Both the position numbers and the translations under genes were made by a program. Positions 23,030 to 34,240 of a DNA stretch of 64,000 nucleotides are shown in pieces (within the stretch, counting starts at the first letter, position 1; the number at the start of each line of letters is the position of its first letter). The stretch spans positions 21,006,932 to 21,070,931 of the forward strand of contig NC_092679.1 of NCBI RefSeq assembly GCF_964355755.1. Reading direction: 5' to 3'. The notes beneath the pieces were generated by a model. It was not told where the DNA came from. It searched no databases and saw only the letters and a list, made by a program, of their open reading frames with translations. Source of the DNA: Antedon mediterranea. Taxonomy: Eukaryota; Echinodermata; Crinoidea; Comatulida; Antedonidae.

Positions 23030-24142
23030 TTATCGTTTTGATTAAGATTTTTGCTTATTTTATTTGTTTTTCCATTGAGATCCAGTCATTTTTCAGTAAT
23101 TTGCCTTTGGATATATATTATATAATGATGTCTATATTTACCTAAAATAGGTGACATAAACAACTGAATTATTTGCAAGATTACAATTTAGTATCTATAT
23201 GCAGCTAATAAATCAAATATGTAATATCATTTTTATGATTATGCACAGTAAGATGGTCAGGACAGCAGGTAGTATCAGTTAAATACAATTTCAGCAATGT
23301 ATAGACTTTAATTTAAATCTCATAAAATAGTTTTCTCATCTAATTATATTGATTAACATACGAATGATAAACTCAATATGAACTATCTACCAGCTTAAAT
23401 TTCAGATTTATATTCTAAATAATATTTCAGTATTAGCCTCAAACATCCCACTGGCTTCTTCTTGTTTTAAGCACCAATTTAAGCTAAGCATTTATTACAA
23501 GTATTGTAAATCTGTGGGCGTACTATTAAGAAGAAAATGAGAAGAGTGTGGGGATTGGAGGAAGGGGGAGGGGGTGAAAATGTAATTCAGTATTGATATG
23601 GTAGCAAACGACCCCTAACGTCATTTAGCAAGATATAATTGCCTAGGTTTTCTCAGCCATTAAACCCGTTTAAATATTCATCCATAATTATACGAATGTC
23701 AACAAACTTGACAACCAAATCACAGCGACTCATCATCACTACACCTATATCATTCATGACATTCAAATCATATCAGTCTCCTTCGAATAATAACACCACT
23801 ACTTGCATTTAGGTTAAATAAGTCCCGAGAGATCACCGACGTTTAGGATCCACTAATTACAAAAAAACATTATTTCTGAACTTGACAACATTGAAGACAT
23901 TTTCTCGTATTTTATATCTCTGCAATTATAGAATATCCCCAGCAGGTCTCTGTGGGCTAGGCAAAGCGAAGGGCATGTGGAAGCTAACGACATCACTATT
24001 ATACTTTGTAGCATTTTTAAATAAAAAGAGAGAGTTTAATTACATTTTAACCTAAAATATTATCGGAATCGAATGCGCTTTTGTGCGTATCGAGTGTATG
24101 TATTAGAAATGATTATTATTGCAAAATTATCCTATGGTATCT
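23030..24142. other. AT-rich DNA with one two-sided open patch at 23.9-24.0 kb
   Basis: At about 23935-24020 both strands are open and GC-richer. The plus strand has an acceptor (TCTCTGCAATTATAG) and then reads NIPSRSLWARQSEGHVEAND to a stop; the minus strand reads MSLASTCPSLCLAHRDLLG. I cannot choose a strand and claim no gene. A G-rich run (GGAAGGGGGAGGGGG) lies at about 23561-23575. Confidence 0.4.
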
Positions 24143-24262
24143 TTATAAATTGTCCCTTACGTACATATTTTGGAATGATGATGATGATGACGACGAAATG
24201 TTGTTGTTATAATTTGTCCCTATTTACACATTTTGGGATGATGATGATGAAATGTTGTTGAA
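24143..24262. repeat. Two-copy 64-bp tandem duplication with ATG-triplet runs
   Basis: TTGTCCC, ACATTTTGG and a (GAT)n run followed by GAAATGTTGTTG occur twice, 64 bp apart (TGTCCC at 24151 and 24215). The first copy has a longer GAT/GAC triplet run. The frames crossing it owe their openness to the triplet repeat. Confidence 0.8.
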
Positions 24263-24849
24263 ACAAAAAGAAATGGAAAACTCGAAGGCGATCGAACCAT
24301 CGAAGTACCAGGATATTTTCCAACAGCACCAGAGACCATATGAGTTCATATACTATTAATTGATATTTTTTTATCTCATTTATTGATATATTCAATTCAA
24401 TAATCCCATTAATCGTATCACATGTGATAAGGTGCGTCATATACTGTGTTTTTACATTAGTTAAGTATAGACTCAACAGGCAGACGGATACATTTTTTGT
24501 CGACTTTATTCTTGGTTCGAACTATTTAAGATATCCACAGCAGTCTAAAAAATGGCATTGCCTATGTGTTTATATATTAACCTGATTTATAGCGCAGATA
24601 CGTTACGACTTTTACAGAAATAACATCAATAAAATAGACGTAATCCATCTTTTAAGTAATTAGTTACCGTATCTAAGAGAGAATTAATTAGGAAAAAGAA
24701 GGAATGTGTGTTACATTTGAGAGGATGATTTTTTCTTCTTCTAATATAGGAAGTCTGATGCGTGGATCGAAGATAGATATAGTGTACAATTAGGTAATGA
24801 AGATTAGAATGTGTCTTGAAAACAAAGTAACTACGCCTATTCGACAATA

Positions 24850-25277
24850 AGACAAAACGCGAGGAAAGTACGCGCAACGCATAAGTAGTTTGACCAATCA
24901 TGAGCGACGGATCATTCGATGTGTACTGGACCTACGGTTTATAGTCCTTATCAGAGAAGACTTGTTCTGCCACCAGAATCATAGAGCGTCGCTTCATGGT
25001 TCTTCCTAGTGGTAGAACGAGTCTTCTCGAATAAGGACTATAAACCATAGGTCCAGTGCACTTTAAAAAACCTAGTACATTTTTCGATACGAATAGGGGG
25101 TTACCCCTGTGTACAACACACAGCCACTTTCAGACAACTCATCGTAACTTGATTGTCAGCATACGCTATTATAAATAAGGTGAAATAAAAAATAAATTGT
25201 CCTTGTGATCGATCAAATAAACTCAATCGCATTCAAACGCAATCGTCCTTACGTTTCTTCCTAGTGGGAAACAAGTT
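24850..25277. mobile_element. Decayed family-2 element interrupted by a foldback hairpin
   Basis: Left remnants (GTACGCGCAACGC, then TTTGACCAATCATGAGCGAC) and a right end (CGTCCTTACGTTTCTTCC followed by TAGTGGGAAACAAG) belong to family 2. They are separated by about 350 bp that includes the hairpin at 24925-25057, so the element seems to have been a landing site for another insertion. The left terminal repeat is missing. Confidence 0.55.
24925..25057. repeat. Near-perfect foldback hairpin, 49-bp arms
   Basis: ACTGGACCTACGGTTTATAG begins the left arm (24925-24973). The right arm (25009-25057) is its inverted complement, ending ATAAACCATAGGTCCAGT. I count five mismatches over 49 bp and a 35-nt loop. 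It has no coding content. It could be a foldback transposon or a source of double-stranded RNA; the sequence cannot decide. Confidence 0.85.
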
Positions 25278-25279
25278 TT

Positions 25280-25817
25280 AAAGTCTATCGCAATGCGGAC
25301 CACGCACGAACTCGACGCAAATCCGTTTGTTTGCTCGATATAAGAACCATATCCTACTAACAATCAAAGTTTTAAATCGCAAACAGTCGTATATGGAAAT
25401 TACAAAAGTGCTTTCGCTAACCCTGGCCCCGGAGGGATAATTACGACAATTTGATAAAATTGCTCTTAATGACTTTGACATTAGGGAGAGCGCTGCACTT
25501 TTTCGCTGGGAAAAAGGCGACAAGAACACTATTTTTACATTATTCTTAATACGCTTTAGCCCCGTTTTGACTTGAATTACGGATCTTTTCGTGGGTATTA
25601 TTTCTGATTTTATTTGTTATAAAATCGACCATAACTGCGGAACGAAAGCAATGACCGATTTATGGCTGTCGATTACGAAGGATAAAACATGATAATGTCA
25701 TGTTTGTATCGGGCCGTTAAAATAGAACATCGATGTAACATGATTTTGGATAAAAATAAGGGGACAAAATGCTGTATTGCATTTTAAACAATGTAGGAAT
25801 AGTGTATCGTTTGTAAA
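25280..25817. other. GC-richer patch with an 83-codon minus frame, unsupported
   Basis: The minus frame 25278-25529 follows an acceptor-like TCGCCTTTTTCCCAG. It reads RKSAALSLMSKSLRAILSNC and more to a weak donor GCCAGG|GTTAGC that would end in phase 0, as the 20733-20793 exon needs. Another frame is open for 20 codons too. The context is disturbed by family-2 element remnants, so I do not call an exon. Confidence 0.35.
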
Positions 25818-26004
25818 CTATAGTCAGTGATATGTCTATCACGTAACAGATACAGAAATTGATGCGCGTACAAATCTTGATGAAAATTGAACGACTTTTG
25901 TTCGTGCGCAAACTATAGTATATGCCTATCACGTAACAAATACAGAAATTGATGCGCGTACAAATATCGATAAAAATGGAACGACTTTTGTACGCGCGCG
26001 TTAC
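25818..26004. repeat. Two-copy 90-bp tandem duplication carrying CpG motifs
   Basis: TATCACGTAACA occurs at 25837 and 25927, each followed by ATACAGAAATTGATGCGCGT and a later GAACGACTTTTG. The second copy ends in TTTGTACGCGCGCGTTAC; in the first the same place reads TTTGTTCGTGCGCAAAC. A CpG motif is thus part of the duplicated unit and has decayed in one copy. Confidence 0.85.
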
Positions 26005-28007
26005 AGTTGTGTTTCTTCGTATAGGCCTACTGATCTTTAATTAATGTTATATTCTGTTAATTATTTGTAATGTTGATTTTATAGATCACTATCATGATTT
26101 TTATCATGATCAAATTTTCTTGTATCATTACCATCATCACCATTAAAACCACTGCTCACGCTTCCTCATTCTTAATCACCACACTTTCATCATTGGTCAT
26201 ATAAGTCTCATCTACAGCTTAAAAAATCTTTAAAATAAATAAAGCACTGTAAATCTTGTATTTTGTGACTTATTATATCATTCACATCGCAAATAATACA
26301 TCAAAGTTGATCTTAAATGGGAAATAAATAGGATACAAGCTTGTAAATGTGCCGATCACTAGTGACTTTAAATTAATCTACCAAGTATAATACACGATGC
26401 AGACTGGCTTTCTTACATAAATCAAGACAAAAACAGCGAATAAATATGTCACAAGTCAGATCACACCCCTTCAACAATATAATGCCTGACTTAGGATATG
26501 AGTGCGTAAACTAATGTGGGCGCCCCTGGTTACCACGGTAACTAATACGCGATGACGAGCCTGATTAAACTATCATTCTCATAGTACTAAAACAATACAT
26601 TGTTCTAGATAATGTAACTATGTCGACAATCAGATGTGTTCCCAAAATGTAGTAAATTTTAAAAAAGGAGCAAAACAGACCTATAACATGAATTAAACTA
26701 TGCTATCCGATAATCGTCCGATAAGTCTGTTATAATTCATGTTCACACTGTAAAAACTAAACAAACACAACAAAATTTGAACTATTATTGTTATAGTTAT
26801 AAAGATGTAGGCCTTTTATTTGTATTCTTCATGTGAATTCAAGTTTCATAAAGAAAGGAAAATGATGCCGGAGTAAAATATGAACTATATACATTGATAG
26901 CAATAATCACATGCTAAGAAATTGTAAATATCATAATTAAGAATAAGATCGAATAGCGCATCAAACCTAATGAAACGTTCATTTAAAACTCAATTCGTCA
27001 AGAGTGCCAATGGGATTTCGTTTCGCTTTTTACATATTTCCACTATAAGCATTCCTACTCAAAGTAATGTTATAATTATTGTTTTTGATGTAAGGATAAT
27101 TATGCAATTATTTGGAAAATGTCGAGAAAAGTCTACTATAATTATTGTTTTCTGATAGAGTGCCTGAAAAAATATCAAAATGACATAGTGTCTCATTATT
27201 TTTATGGGAATATTATCGAAGAAAAATATTCCCTTTATTTAAATAATTCTGATAGAGCGCGTATAACGTAACTTTATTCAACCAATCATTTTACCTTAAT
27301 TAAGAATATATAAGTCTAGAAATATTTAAAATAAGATAGTATGCTTTTACACAAAATAAAAAAGTAAAATAGATTAGCAATTTAAAACTTATAAATTGAG
27401 ACAAATAATTTCTATAATGGAATAAAATCAGAAGTATTTTCATCATAATAACATAGCTTATGCCTTTTGTATATACGTATATCCTCGAATATGTGTAATT
27501 AAAATATTTATACAATGATATTAAAACAGTAGGTGTTAAAATTCCAATATTGATATATTAATAGCTACATTATCTGTCTAGAAAAGTAATTCAAATGCTC
27601 ACGTAACATACAATTGCTTTAATAAGAAATGCTATACACCCGACGTGTCGTTATAGAATAGGATTATTGATGGGATTTTGAAATTGAAACCCATTAGCCT
27701 GCTACATTGTCGTTGATAGACTGAGCAATTTTTATAAGTGATCCTATTTACAAGCTATCAAGTTGTTATTGATGTTAAAGGTATAATAACCTTACTCAAT
27801 TGATTTACAGATAAATGATTAGAAACAAGAGTACAACTCAATGATGTTTTGTTTCTTTACACAAATGTAATGATATTACCTGATAACAAGTTTACATACG
27901 ATTATATAAATTATTGTTTAAAGTAAATCATTCTTTCTTTGGAAAGAGGAAATAGAAAGGTATTTATAATAACAAATCAAAACGTCAGACACTAGCTGAA
28001 TAAACGT
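26005..28007. other. AT-rich DNA, no supported feature
   Basis: Frames at 26970-27155 (plus) and 27300-27515 (minus) look like chance. No repeat array or exon signals of quality are seen. Confidence 0.55.
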
Positions 28008-28104
28008 TGACGCGCGCGTACAAAATGCATACAAATTGACGCGCGCGTACACAACTGTTTCATCAGGGTTGGTACGCTCGCGTCGAGTTACGCGTGCGTA
28101 CAAA
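28008..28104. repeat. Cluster of four CpG-rich motifs
   Basis: TTGACGCGCGCGTACAAA (28008), TTGACGCGCGCGTACACA (28036), TACGCTCGCGTCGAG (28073) and TTACGCGTGCGTACAAA (28088) lie within 100 bp. The first two are direct copies 28 bp apart. The two frames that cross it gain their length from CGN and GCN codons in the motif and are not credible genes. Confidence 0.85.
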
Positions 28105-28323
28105 TATACATGCTACATATTCAGCTTTGCTGCTACGTGCGTCAACATCTCCTTTTTCGTCCGAATGTCACTCTCAGTATGGACAGTATATTCATTTGTA
28201 TTATCAATTCAAAAATATGCTTCTTAAATTATTCTCGTTGGGCAAAGGAAAATAATACAAAAAGAGACACATTTATGATGAATAACCTATGTACACTCAT
28301 AGAATGGGTAAAACATTACTTAC

Positions 28324-28386
28324 CGTAGTAGGTTAACTTTAGACAAAATAATGATGCGTCCTATATGAATTTAGTTTGCGATTCTC
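28324..28386 (-). ncRNA. Candidate 63-nt non-coding exon, minus strand
   Basis: On the minus strand the acceptor TTTTCTGTCTTTGCAG ends at 28387 and the donor CTACTACG|GTAAGT starts at 28323. Both are among the best splice signals in the window. The 63 nt between them contain stops in all three frames, so the unit cannot be an internal coding exon. It could be a 5' leader exon of a minus-strand gene or part of a long non-coding RNA. It lies between the possible leader exon at 50.5 kb and the coding candidates below 21 kb, on the same strand. Confidence 0.4.
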
Positions 28387-29218
28387 CTGCAAAGACAGAA
28401 AATTAAATTAAAAATTAAACCCATTACAAGTAGATCAAGGTCTAGAAAAAATGTCAATAATCTTTATTGTTGCTGCAATATAATAAATCATAACACTATA
28501 TGTTTATAAAATCATAACGTAATAGCCCTAACGGTCAATTCTACCTTTAAACTGTTTTTTTTTGCGCGACTCCTACATGATATAAAACCTTAAAAATATC
28601 AGACCTTCTTGTAAGACACAATTATGCAAATGTATAAATGATGTACGATATATCACAGTAATTAGGTCAAAGGTTGTTAAATAAACGCATAGGATATGTT
28701 GTGGTCCAGCACGGCACAATACAGGAAGGAATTTAGCTTTATTGTTGATCGACAATAATGAAAAGGTACGTGTAAAAAAATAGCCTCGTCGTAATGACGT
28801 AATCAACAAAATTGATCCAATAAGGGAACGGTAAAATTAGACAGCGGTTTTACTTAAGTGGTCTTGATTTTTGTGTTAAGATTAAGTAGTTGTATCCTAA
28901 CAGAACTTTAAGGGGTTTAAGGGTTTTAGTTGCTAAGGAAATGTCAAAAGTGTCATAAAGACAAGGTATTAAATATTCCTGGTATTTCTATCAATATTCA
29001 TAAAACTATATTTGCGCGAGGGTTATAAAACCAGGGAAGAGTATTGGTATTACTTTTTTTTTAATTGCCACACACTTATTTTTATTTTATTCTCGTTTCC
29101 GTACCAAACTGTGTTGGGTAGGAACCAATAAATAAACCTTAACGGGCCCAATGATAGTAGCGCGTACTGTATCATCAGTGCCACGCGATGCCCGCATTCA
29201 AATGATGATGGTGTAACG

Positions 29219-29275
29219 GTTGTACGCGCGCGTCAACTTTGTTGATGATGTCACTACTGAACAACCGCGTACGCT
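29219..29275. repeat. CpG-rich motif, full copy plus degraded partner
   Basis: TTGTACGCGCGCGTCAACTT is a full copy in the complementary orientation, and CAACCGCGTACGCTTG about 40 bp on is a decayed one. Same family as the pairs at 22.8 and 30.7 kb. Confidence 0.75.
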
Positions 29276-29466
29276 TGATAAAGTTCCCTGTGTTTCTCAT
29301 ATCGAACTTGGAATAATGTTTAATTATCAATGAGAGAAGTAATATCTGAAAGTAACAAAACTAGGTCGGCTTCTCATTTTGATCAATGAGATTGTGAATT
29401 ATGCCATTTTAATGTGTTGTGTTCGGTTCTCACGTGACACTAGTTATTTCACTGCCTCTTTTTTAG

Positions 29467-29608
29467 GTTACGCTCCTTCAGTAACCGTATGGCGCGCTCA
29501 CCGATCGTCTGCAACTGTGACATGATCGTCACTTTTTCCTCCTATACTAAATGTGTCGAAATGAGAGGTGCAGGCGAGCTTCGAAATAACATTAAACTAG
29601 TGAAATAG
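29467..29608 (+). CDS. Candidate plus-strand exon with stop (very weak)
   Basis: A pyrimidine tract CACTGCCTCTTTTTTAG ends at 29466. After one base a GC-richer frame reads LRSFSNRMARSPIVCNCDMI and continues through SSYTKCVEMRGAGELR to TAG at 29606-29608. From the internal ATG (29489) it is 39 codons. Neither a donor nor a partner exon is found and the product is not recognised. Confidence 0.15.
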
Positions 29609-30102
29609 AACGTTCCTACATTCAATCATAATTCTTGATATGATGAGCTTTATTCGAAAGAATCGTAATATTTCATAGAATTAAAAGTCAAATATTCAAT
29701 CAAATCTGTAAAGCTCCTGGCAACTATAGGCTAGAGTGGGCGGATCAAACATTTATAGTGGTATTATGTACAATCATGCCAAACTATAAAACTTGTTTGT
29801 AAAAAAACAGAAGAAATTGTTTATACTATTTCCTGAGTTTTTGAAATGTTTAGGAAAAAATAACAATATTTCATTTCAAAATGCGTAACACAGCACTATC
29901 AAAATATATGTTTTTCTTTTTTTTATATAAAACATTTAGTCTGGTAATTTATTTTTTTAACATTACGGTATAATAAACAATGATTAAAATAGGTCGAAAG
30001 ATACAATCATAACAAACTCCGGTAACTACATAATGCAACAAACACGCACACACATAAATAACAAACGTCTATATATAAGAAAACAAACATAACAAATAAA
30101 AT

Positions 30103-30264
30103 GTTAAGCTCTGTCTATTTTCAAACTAGTTTGACAAAAAAGGTGTGATGTGTCCAAATATGGTAGTGATATGCTCAAATATGGTAGTGATATGACATCA
30201 TCATGTCCATATATAGGCACATCACATTTTTTGTCACATACAGTTTGATAGTGTAGACAGAGCT
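30103..30264. mobile_element. Family-1 miniature inverted-repeat element, copy F
   Basis: TTAAGCTCTGTCTATTTTCA opens it and TTTGATAGTGTAGACAGAGC closes it. A small deletion has removed CACTATC from the left end. The interior has two tandem CAAATATGGTAGTGATATG units and the CATCATGTCCATATATAGGC segment. Confidence 0.9.
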
Positions 30265-30667
30265 AAATATTTCAAACTTTGCTTTGTATATGAAACAAAC
30301 TCAAAGAATATTTCCGTTTTAAGATCATTCGGAAGACTTCGTTTATAAGACCTCGTCCCCACTTTGCACGTGTAAGGACATCCGAGTATTATAGTTCGGA
30401 AACCCACGAATCCAAGTTAATACATATTCTACCTTAATCGCCCATATCCACACAACAACCTGTTACGGCGGAACCGTAAACCACTGGTAATCATGTGAAG
30501 ATAAAGAAGAAATTTAATTTTGTTATAACATTATTAAATATAGGCCAAGTAGGCCTAATTACTAACGTTTTATGAAATCTTAATCTTGTGTTTTGAGACT
30601 AATTTTAAAAATAAATCCCAGAGTACTGGTTGACATACGCCATCCTCCTTTTCTTTATTCATCATTT

Positions 30668-30715
30668 GGCGCGCGCGCGTGGAAAAACTGGTATTGATTT
30701 ATACGCGCGCGTACA
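30668..30715. repeat. CpG-rich motif pair
   Basis: TGGCGCGCGCGCGTGGAAAA and TTTATACGCGCGCGTACATA are about 20 bp apart. The first holds the longest uninterrupted alternating GC run in the window. Confidence 0.85.
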
Positions 30716-30719
30716 TACA

Positions 30720-32351
30720 TAAGGGAGGCCTGAAATAAGCCACTGTAGACACCTAGCTTATGTCGATGAAAGATACTATAAAGCCTAATTTTCTGCAATT
30801 GTGAGAACTGAAAATGAAATAAAATTAATAACGTGTTAACAAGTGAAACAATCTCAATTATGTATCCTTAATGAAGGTCATCAAATATAACATAAAAACT
30901 TGATTATTTTTTTCTGTTTCTATTTTAATCAAAATGTTAAAATTATGCCTAAAGTGAAACACATTTTGAAGTACCAATATCGAATAATTAAATGCATCGA
31001 AATCAGATTTGTCTTTTTGACTATTTATACGATGATTAGATTTGTGTTCTATGTACTATTTTATCTATTTACACGATGGATTATAATAGTATAGGCCTAC
31101 GTGAATATCGTTGCCGTTGCAACTACAATCTAAAGACACGTTGTCGTTAACAATTGAAGTATAATGACGGGATGACGTTTTGTCGATTCACAGCGGCAAT
31201 CATGTAACAGTTAACAGGTTTTCATATCTCATTCTATTCACATCAAATGTGAGAGGGCTGGGGGAAATCACTTCAATGTCATCGAAACTTGACTGTCTCG
31301 ACGATAAACCCGAGGCCTCTCCCTCCCAAGTGGATACTTGTATCGTTATAAGCGAGTCGCCGGCTTAGCGCTTTATTCTCTTTTCCGAATCTAATTGCTT
31401 AACGATAACTCATTTGTATTTTAGTAGCTAGCCTCCCGTGGCGTTCCTCATCAGAGTTGTTACCAAGCGTTGTCAGTGGTTGTCTTGGCTAGGAGATTGA
31501 AAGGGGTGAGGGGGACGTCTCAATGCGACGTATTATTTCGATCTGATGATGATTCATAGTTGTGCGCGTCACTATAAGGTTATCGTCTGCTGTTTCAGCA
31601 TATTGATAATTGTACAGTACATTTTACAGTTTTTTGTTTATTTTAAATTCATCAAATTTCTTTTATTAAAATATGGGTTTTAATAAAAGAATAACGAAAT
31701 TATTTGGAATAACTTTCTATTTTAAATTTTCTATATTGTCCAAATCGTATATCACAACATTAGGAAATTCTGTTGTCATTTTATTTTAAGTTATGTTTTG
31801 TTTATCGATAACTACTTATTCTAAATTTTAAATAACAATTCTACTTTGTATAATTAACATTATTTGTTTCGCTTTGTTTAAATTCATATTATATTTAATA
31901 GGCCTGTGTCGTAATTATCTTTACCAATTACCACGGTTTTAAATACATATATATTATAATAGTTATAATTAAGCTGTCTATTAAGTAACAATAATATCAT
32001 TGTTAGTTATCATCACTTATGAATGTTTCATTATAACAAAAATGTTAAGCAAAACTGTATGACTAAAATCATACTCATGTTATTAGATTTATAATTCAAT
32101 TTTCACACTGAAAAAATAACATAATAACATAACAAATATGGTATTGAATAAAGGATGATGAAAAGGAGAAAAAACGTGAAAATATGCACGTGATACTCCA
32201 ATTTAGGCCTATTAATTTTAATGTAAATTGTTACTCTTCAAAGAAAATAGAAAACTCACGTAAAATATCAACAACTGTCATTAAAGTTACACTCAAAATT
32301 TGTTCCGTTTTTCACAAAATACGGTGCCGTTTTGTTGAAATGGCCAATCAT
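30720..32351. other. AT-rich DNA with a possible retroelement remnant
   Basis: Outside the fragment at 31180-31368 I see only AT-rich sequence. The plus frame 30900-31094 is low in complexity and unsupported. Confidence 0.5.
31180..31368 (+). pseudogene. Possible fragment of a LINE-type endonuclease frame (speculative)
   Basis: The frame is GC-richer than its surroundings. It reads FTSNVRGLGEITSMSSKLDC and ends DTCIVISESPA before a stop. The spacing of NVRGL to a terminal ISES, about 36 residues, resembles the start of the apurinic-type endonuclease of non-LTR retrotransposons, where an Asn and then a Glu (as in LQET or ISES) are catalytic. No further endonuclease or reverse-transcriptase motifs follow, so it would be a short relic. 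It could equally be chance. Confidence 0.25.
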
Positions 32352-32495
32352 AAGCTTGGTTCTCACTTGAACTCGACGTAAAGACGTAATCGCAACGCAA
32401 GTGATTTGACCAATCACGACGCGATTGAAAATTATCGTTGTGATTGGTCAACATTGCGTTGCGCTACGTCTACTTCCTAGTATTGTAAGAGCTTT
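32352..32495. mobile_element. Family-2 miniature inverted-repeat element, copy C
   Basis: AAGCTTGGTTCTCACTTG opens it. The interior has GACGTAATCGCAACGCAAG, TTTGACCAATCACGACGC and the inverted GTGATTGGTCAACATTGCG. The right end is degraded (CTTCCTAGTATTGTAAGAGC). Confidence 0.85.
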
Positions 32496-32555
32496 GCGCC
32501 GTTTTTATTATCGATATTGATTTTCATTTTTGATGATTTTTTAAAAAGGTTTTAT

Positions 32556-32670
32556 TTAAATATTTTTATACATTTCCATACATTATTGGGCCTATCTACC
32601 AAAACCATTTATTGTTATACATTTCCATACATAAATGTATTATATCTACCTAAACCATTTAGGCTTTAAG
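32556..32670. repeat. Two-copy 59-bp tandem duplication
   Basis: CATTTCCATACAT at 32571 and 32630, each followed by CTATCTACC or its variant and AAACCATTT. Confidence 0.75.
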
Positions 32671-33780
32671 TTGTTTTCTTTTGTTTGTAGGCCTAATACT
32701 TTTATCTTAATCACCGTATGATTTTCTGTATTTTAAGATTTCCTTTAGAATGGATAGAGTTTAAACGCTAAGACAAGGCAGTAAGAAGTTAGGGGATAAT
32801 TGGATCATCCACATTAAGCTAAGCCGCAGAGTATCCGCTGAAATTATCCATATGTGGATTTAATACTAACCAAAGCAAAGACTGTTGTTACAAAAAAAAA
32901 ACATTTGAAAGACATTCGAATCAGCCGCTTGTCGGAACTTTATCAATTTCAGATTACCATCCCATACATTTGGCTTACTGTAGTTGTACTGCAGTAATGT
33001 GTGAATGCTATCTTGTATAATTGTTAAACCAATTGGTTAATTACTGCAGTATACTGAAGCATACAGTGACATAACAATAAATTAGCATTTTGAAATGATT
33101 TCACTTTTATTTACTTTCACTATATTTATTTATTATTATTTAGTTAGGGTACTTTTAGAATATGCCATGACGTCTTTCTTCTTGTGCAAAGCACTTAAGA
33201 ACATTTGTATTACCAGGCGCTCTATGAGCCAACCAGAATGCAAATTTAAGTTTTTTTTACATAATTCCGCATTTACCACATCAACTTTTAACTATACTAA
33301 TTTAAACTATAATAAAAAATTTAAAAAATGGAAATAAAAAAAAACAAATATTAATTGCAAAAGTTACTACAAACATTAGTAAAAATGACTATTTTTTCGT
33401 AATTAATTAAATTAATTATTAAATATTTCTAAGCTTATTTTTTATTTTATTTATTTATTTCAACAATATTTTACGAGAGTGGTCCATCCAGCCGAAGCTG
33501 ATCTTTTAAACATTCGTTTTCTCGTTTTGTTCACCTTAATGCCCATGAATACATTGCGACTAGTGACTTTTCTCTCACCACAACGAGCTTACATTATAGA
33601 CAAAATTTAAACAATAGTTGAAAGTTTAGCATAAAGTTATTAACATACAGACGAGATAGTTGGAGTTAGTTTAACGCCTGGACGTGGCAGCTAATCGCTG
33701 TTTACGCAAGTTAAATAAATCCATCGCACAACACACGGAATTACTGATCAATAGTGACAACTAGTAAAATCCAAAAAATT
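32671..33780. other. AT-rich DNA with a TACTGCAGTA pair
   Basis: GTACTGCAGTAAT (about 32985) and ATTACTGCAGTATAC (about 33040) face each other across about 40 bp. This matches the core of the repeat at the left edge of the window. The plus frame 33095-33337 is unsupported. Nothing else is seen. Confidence 0.5.
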
Positions 33781-34240
33781 CTGTTCAAGTCTTTCTTTAT
33801 TTATCAAAATCCAAAGTATAAAAAAAAGAAAAAAAAACACGAAATTCACAACGAAAGAATACGAATAAAAGAAAGAAATTCATGTTCTAGTCTTTCTTTA
33901 TTTGTCCAAATTCAAAGTATAAAGAAGAAAAAAAAACCGAAATTCACAACGAAAAAAGTACAATTAAAAAATTACTATCCAAGTCTTTCCTTATGGTTCT
34001 AATCCAAAGTATATAAAGGAAAAAACAATCAATAACGAAAAATGTACAATTTAAAAATTACTATCCAAGTCTTTCCTTATGGTTCAAATCCAAAGTATAT
34101 AAAAGAAAAAACAATCAATAACGAAAAAAGTACAATTTAAAAATTAATATCCAAGTCTTTCCTTATGGTTCAAATCCAAAGTATATAAAGGAAAAAACAA
34201 TCAATAACGAAAAAAGTACAATTTAAAAATTACTAAAAAA
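33780..34240. repeat. Tandem array of an 86-101-bp unit, five copies
   Basis: AGTCTTTC recurs at 33788, 33889, 33982, 34068 and 34154. The last three units are 86 bp and nearly identical (CCTTATGGTTCAAATCC, AAAGTATATAAA, CAATCAATAACGAAAA); the first two are longer and more diverged. The plus frame 33754-34002 is built from the lysine-rich A-tracts of this array and is not a gene. Confidence 0.95.

Larger units (their letters stand above)
28387..30105. other. Mixed DNA with a CpG motif pair and a weak exon candidate
   Basis: CpG motifs lie at 29219-29275. The minus frame 28573-28809 is unsupported. Other sequence is plain AT-rich. Confidence 0.5.

Noticed and set aside
23935-24020. Short GC-richer frames open on both strands
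   Set aside because: No way to choose a strand. The plus acceptor is average and the minus frame has no donor, so not called as an exon.
33754-34002. 82-codon lysine-rich plus frame
   Set aside because: Built from A-tracts of the tandem array at 33.8-34.2 kb.
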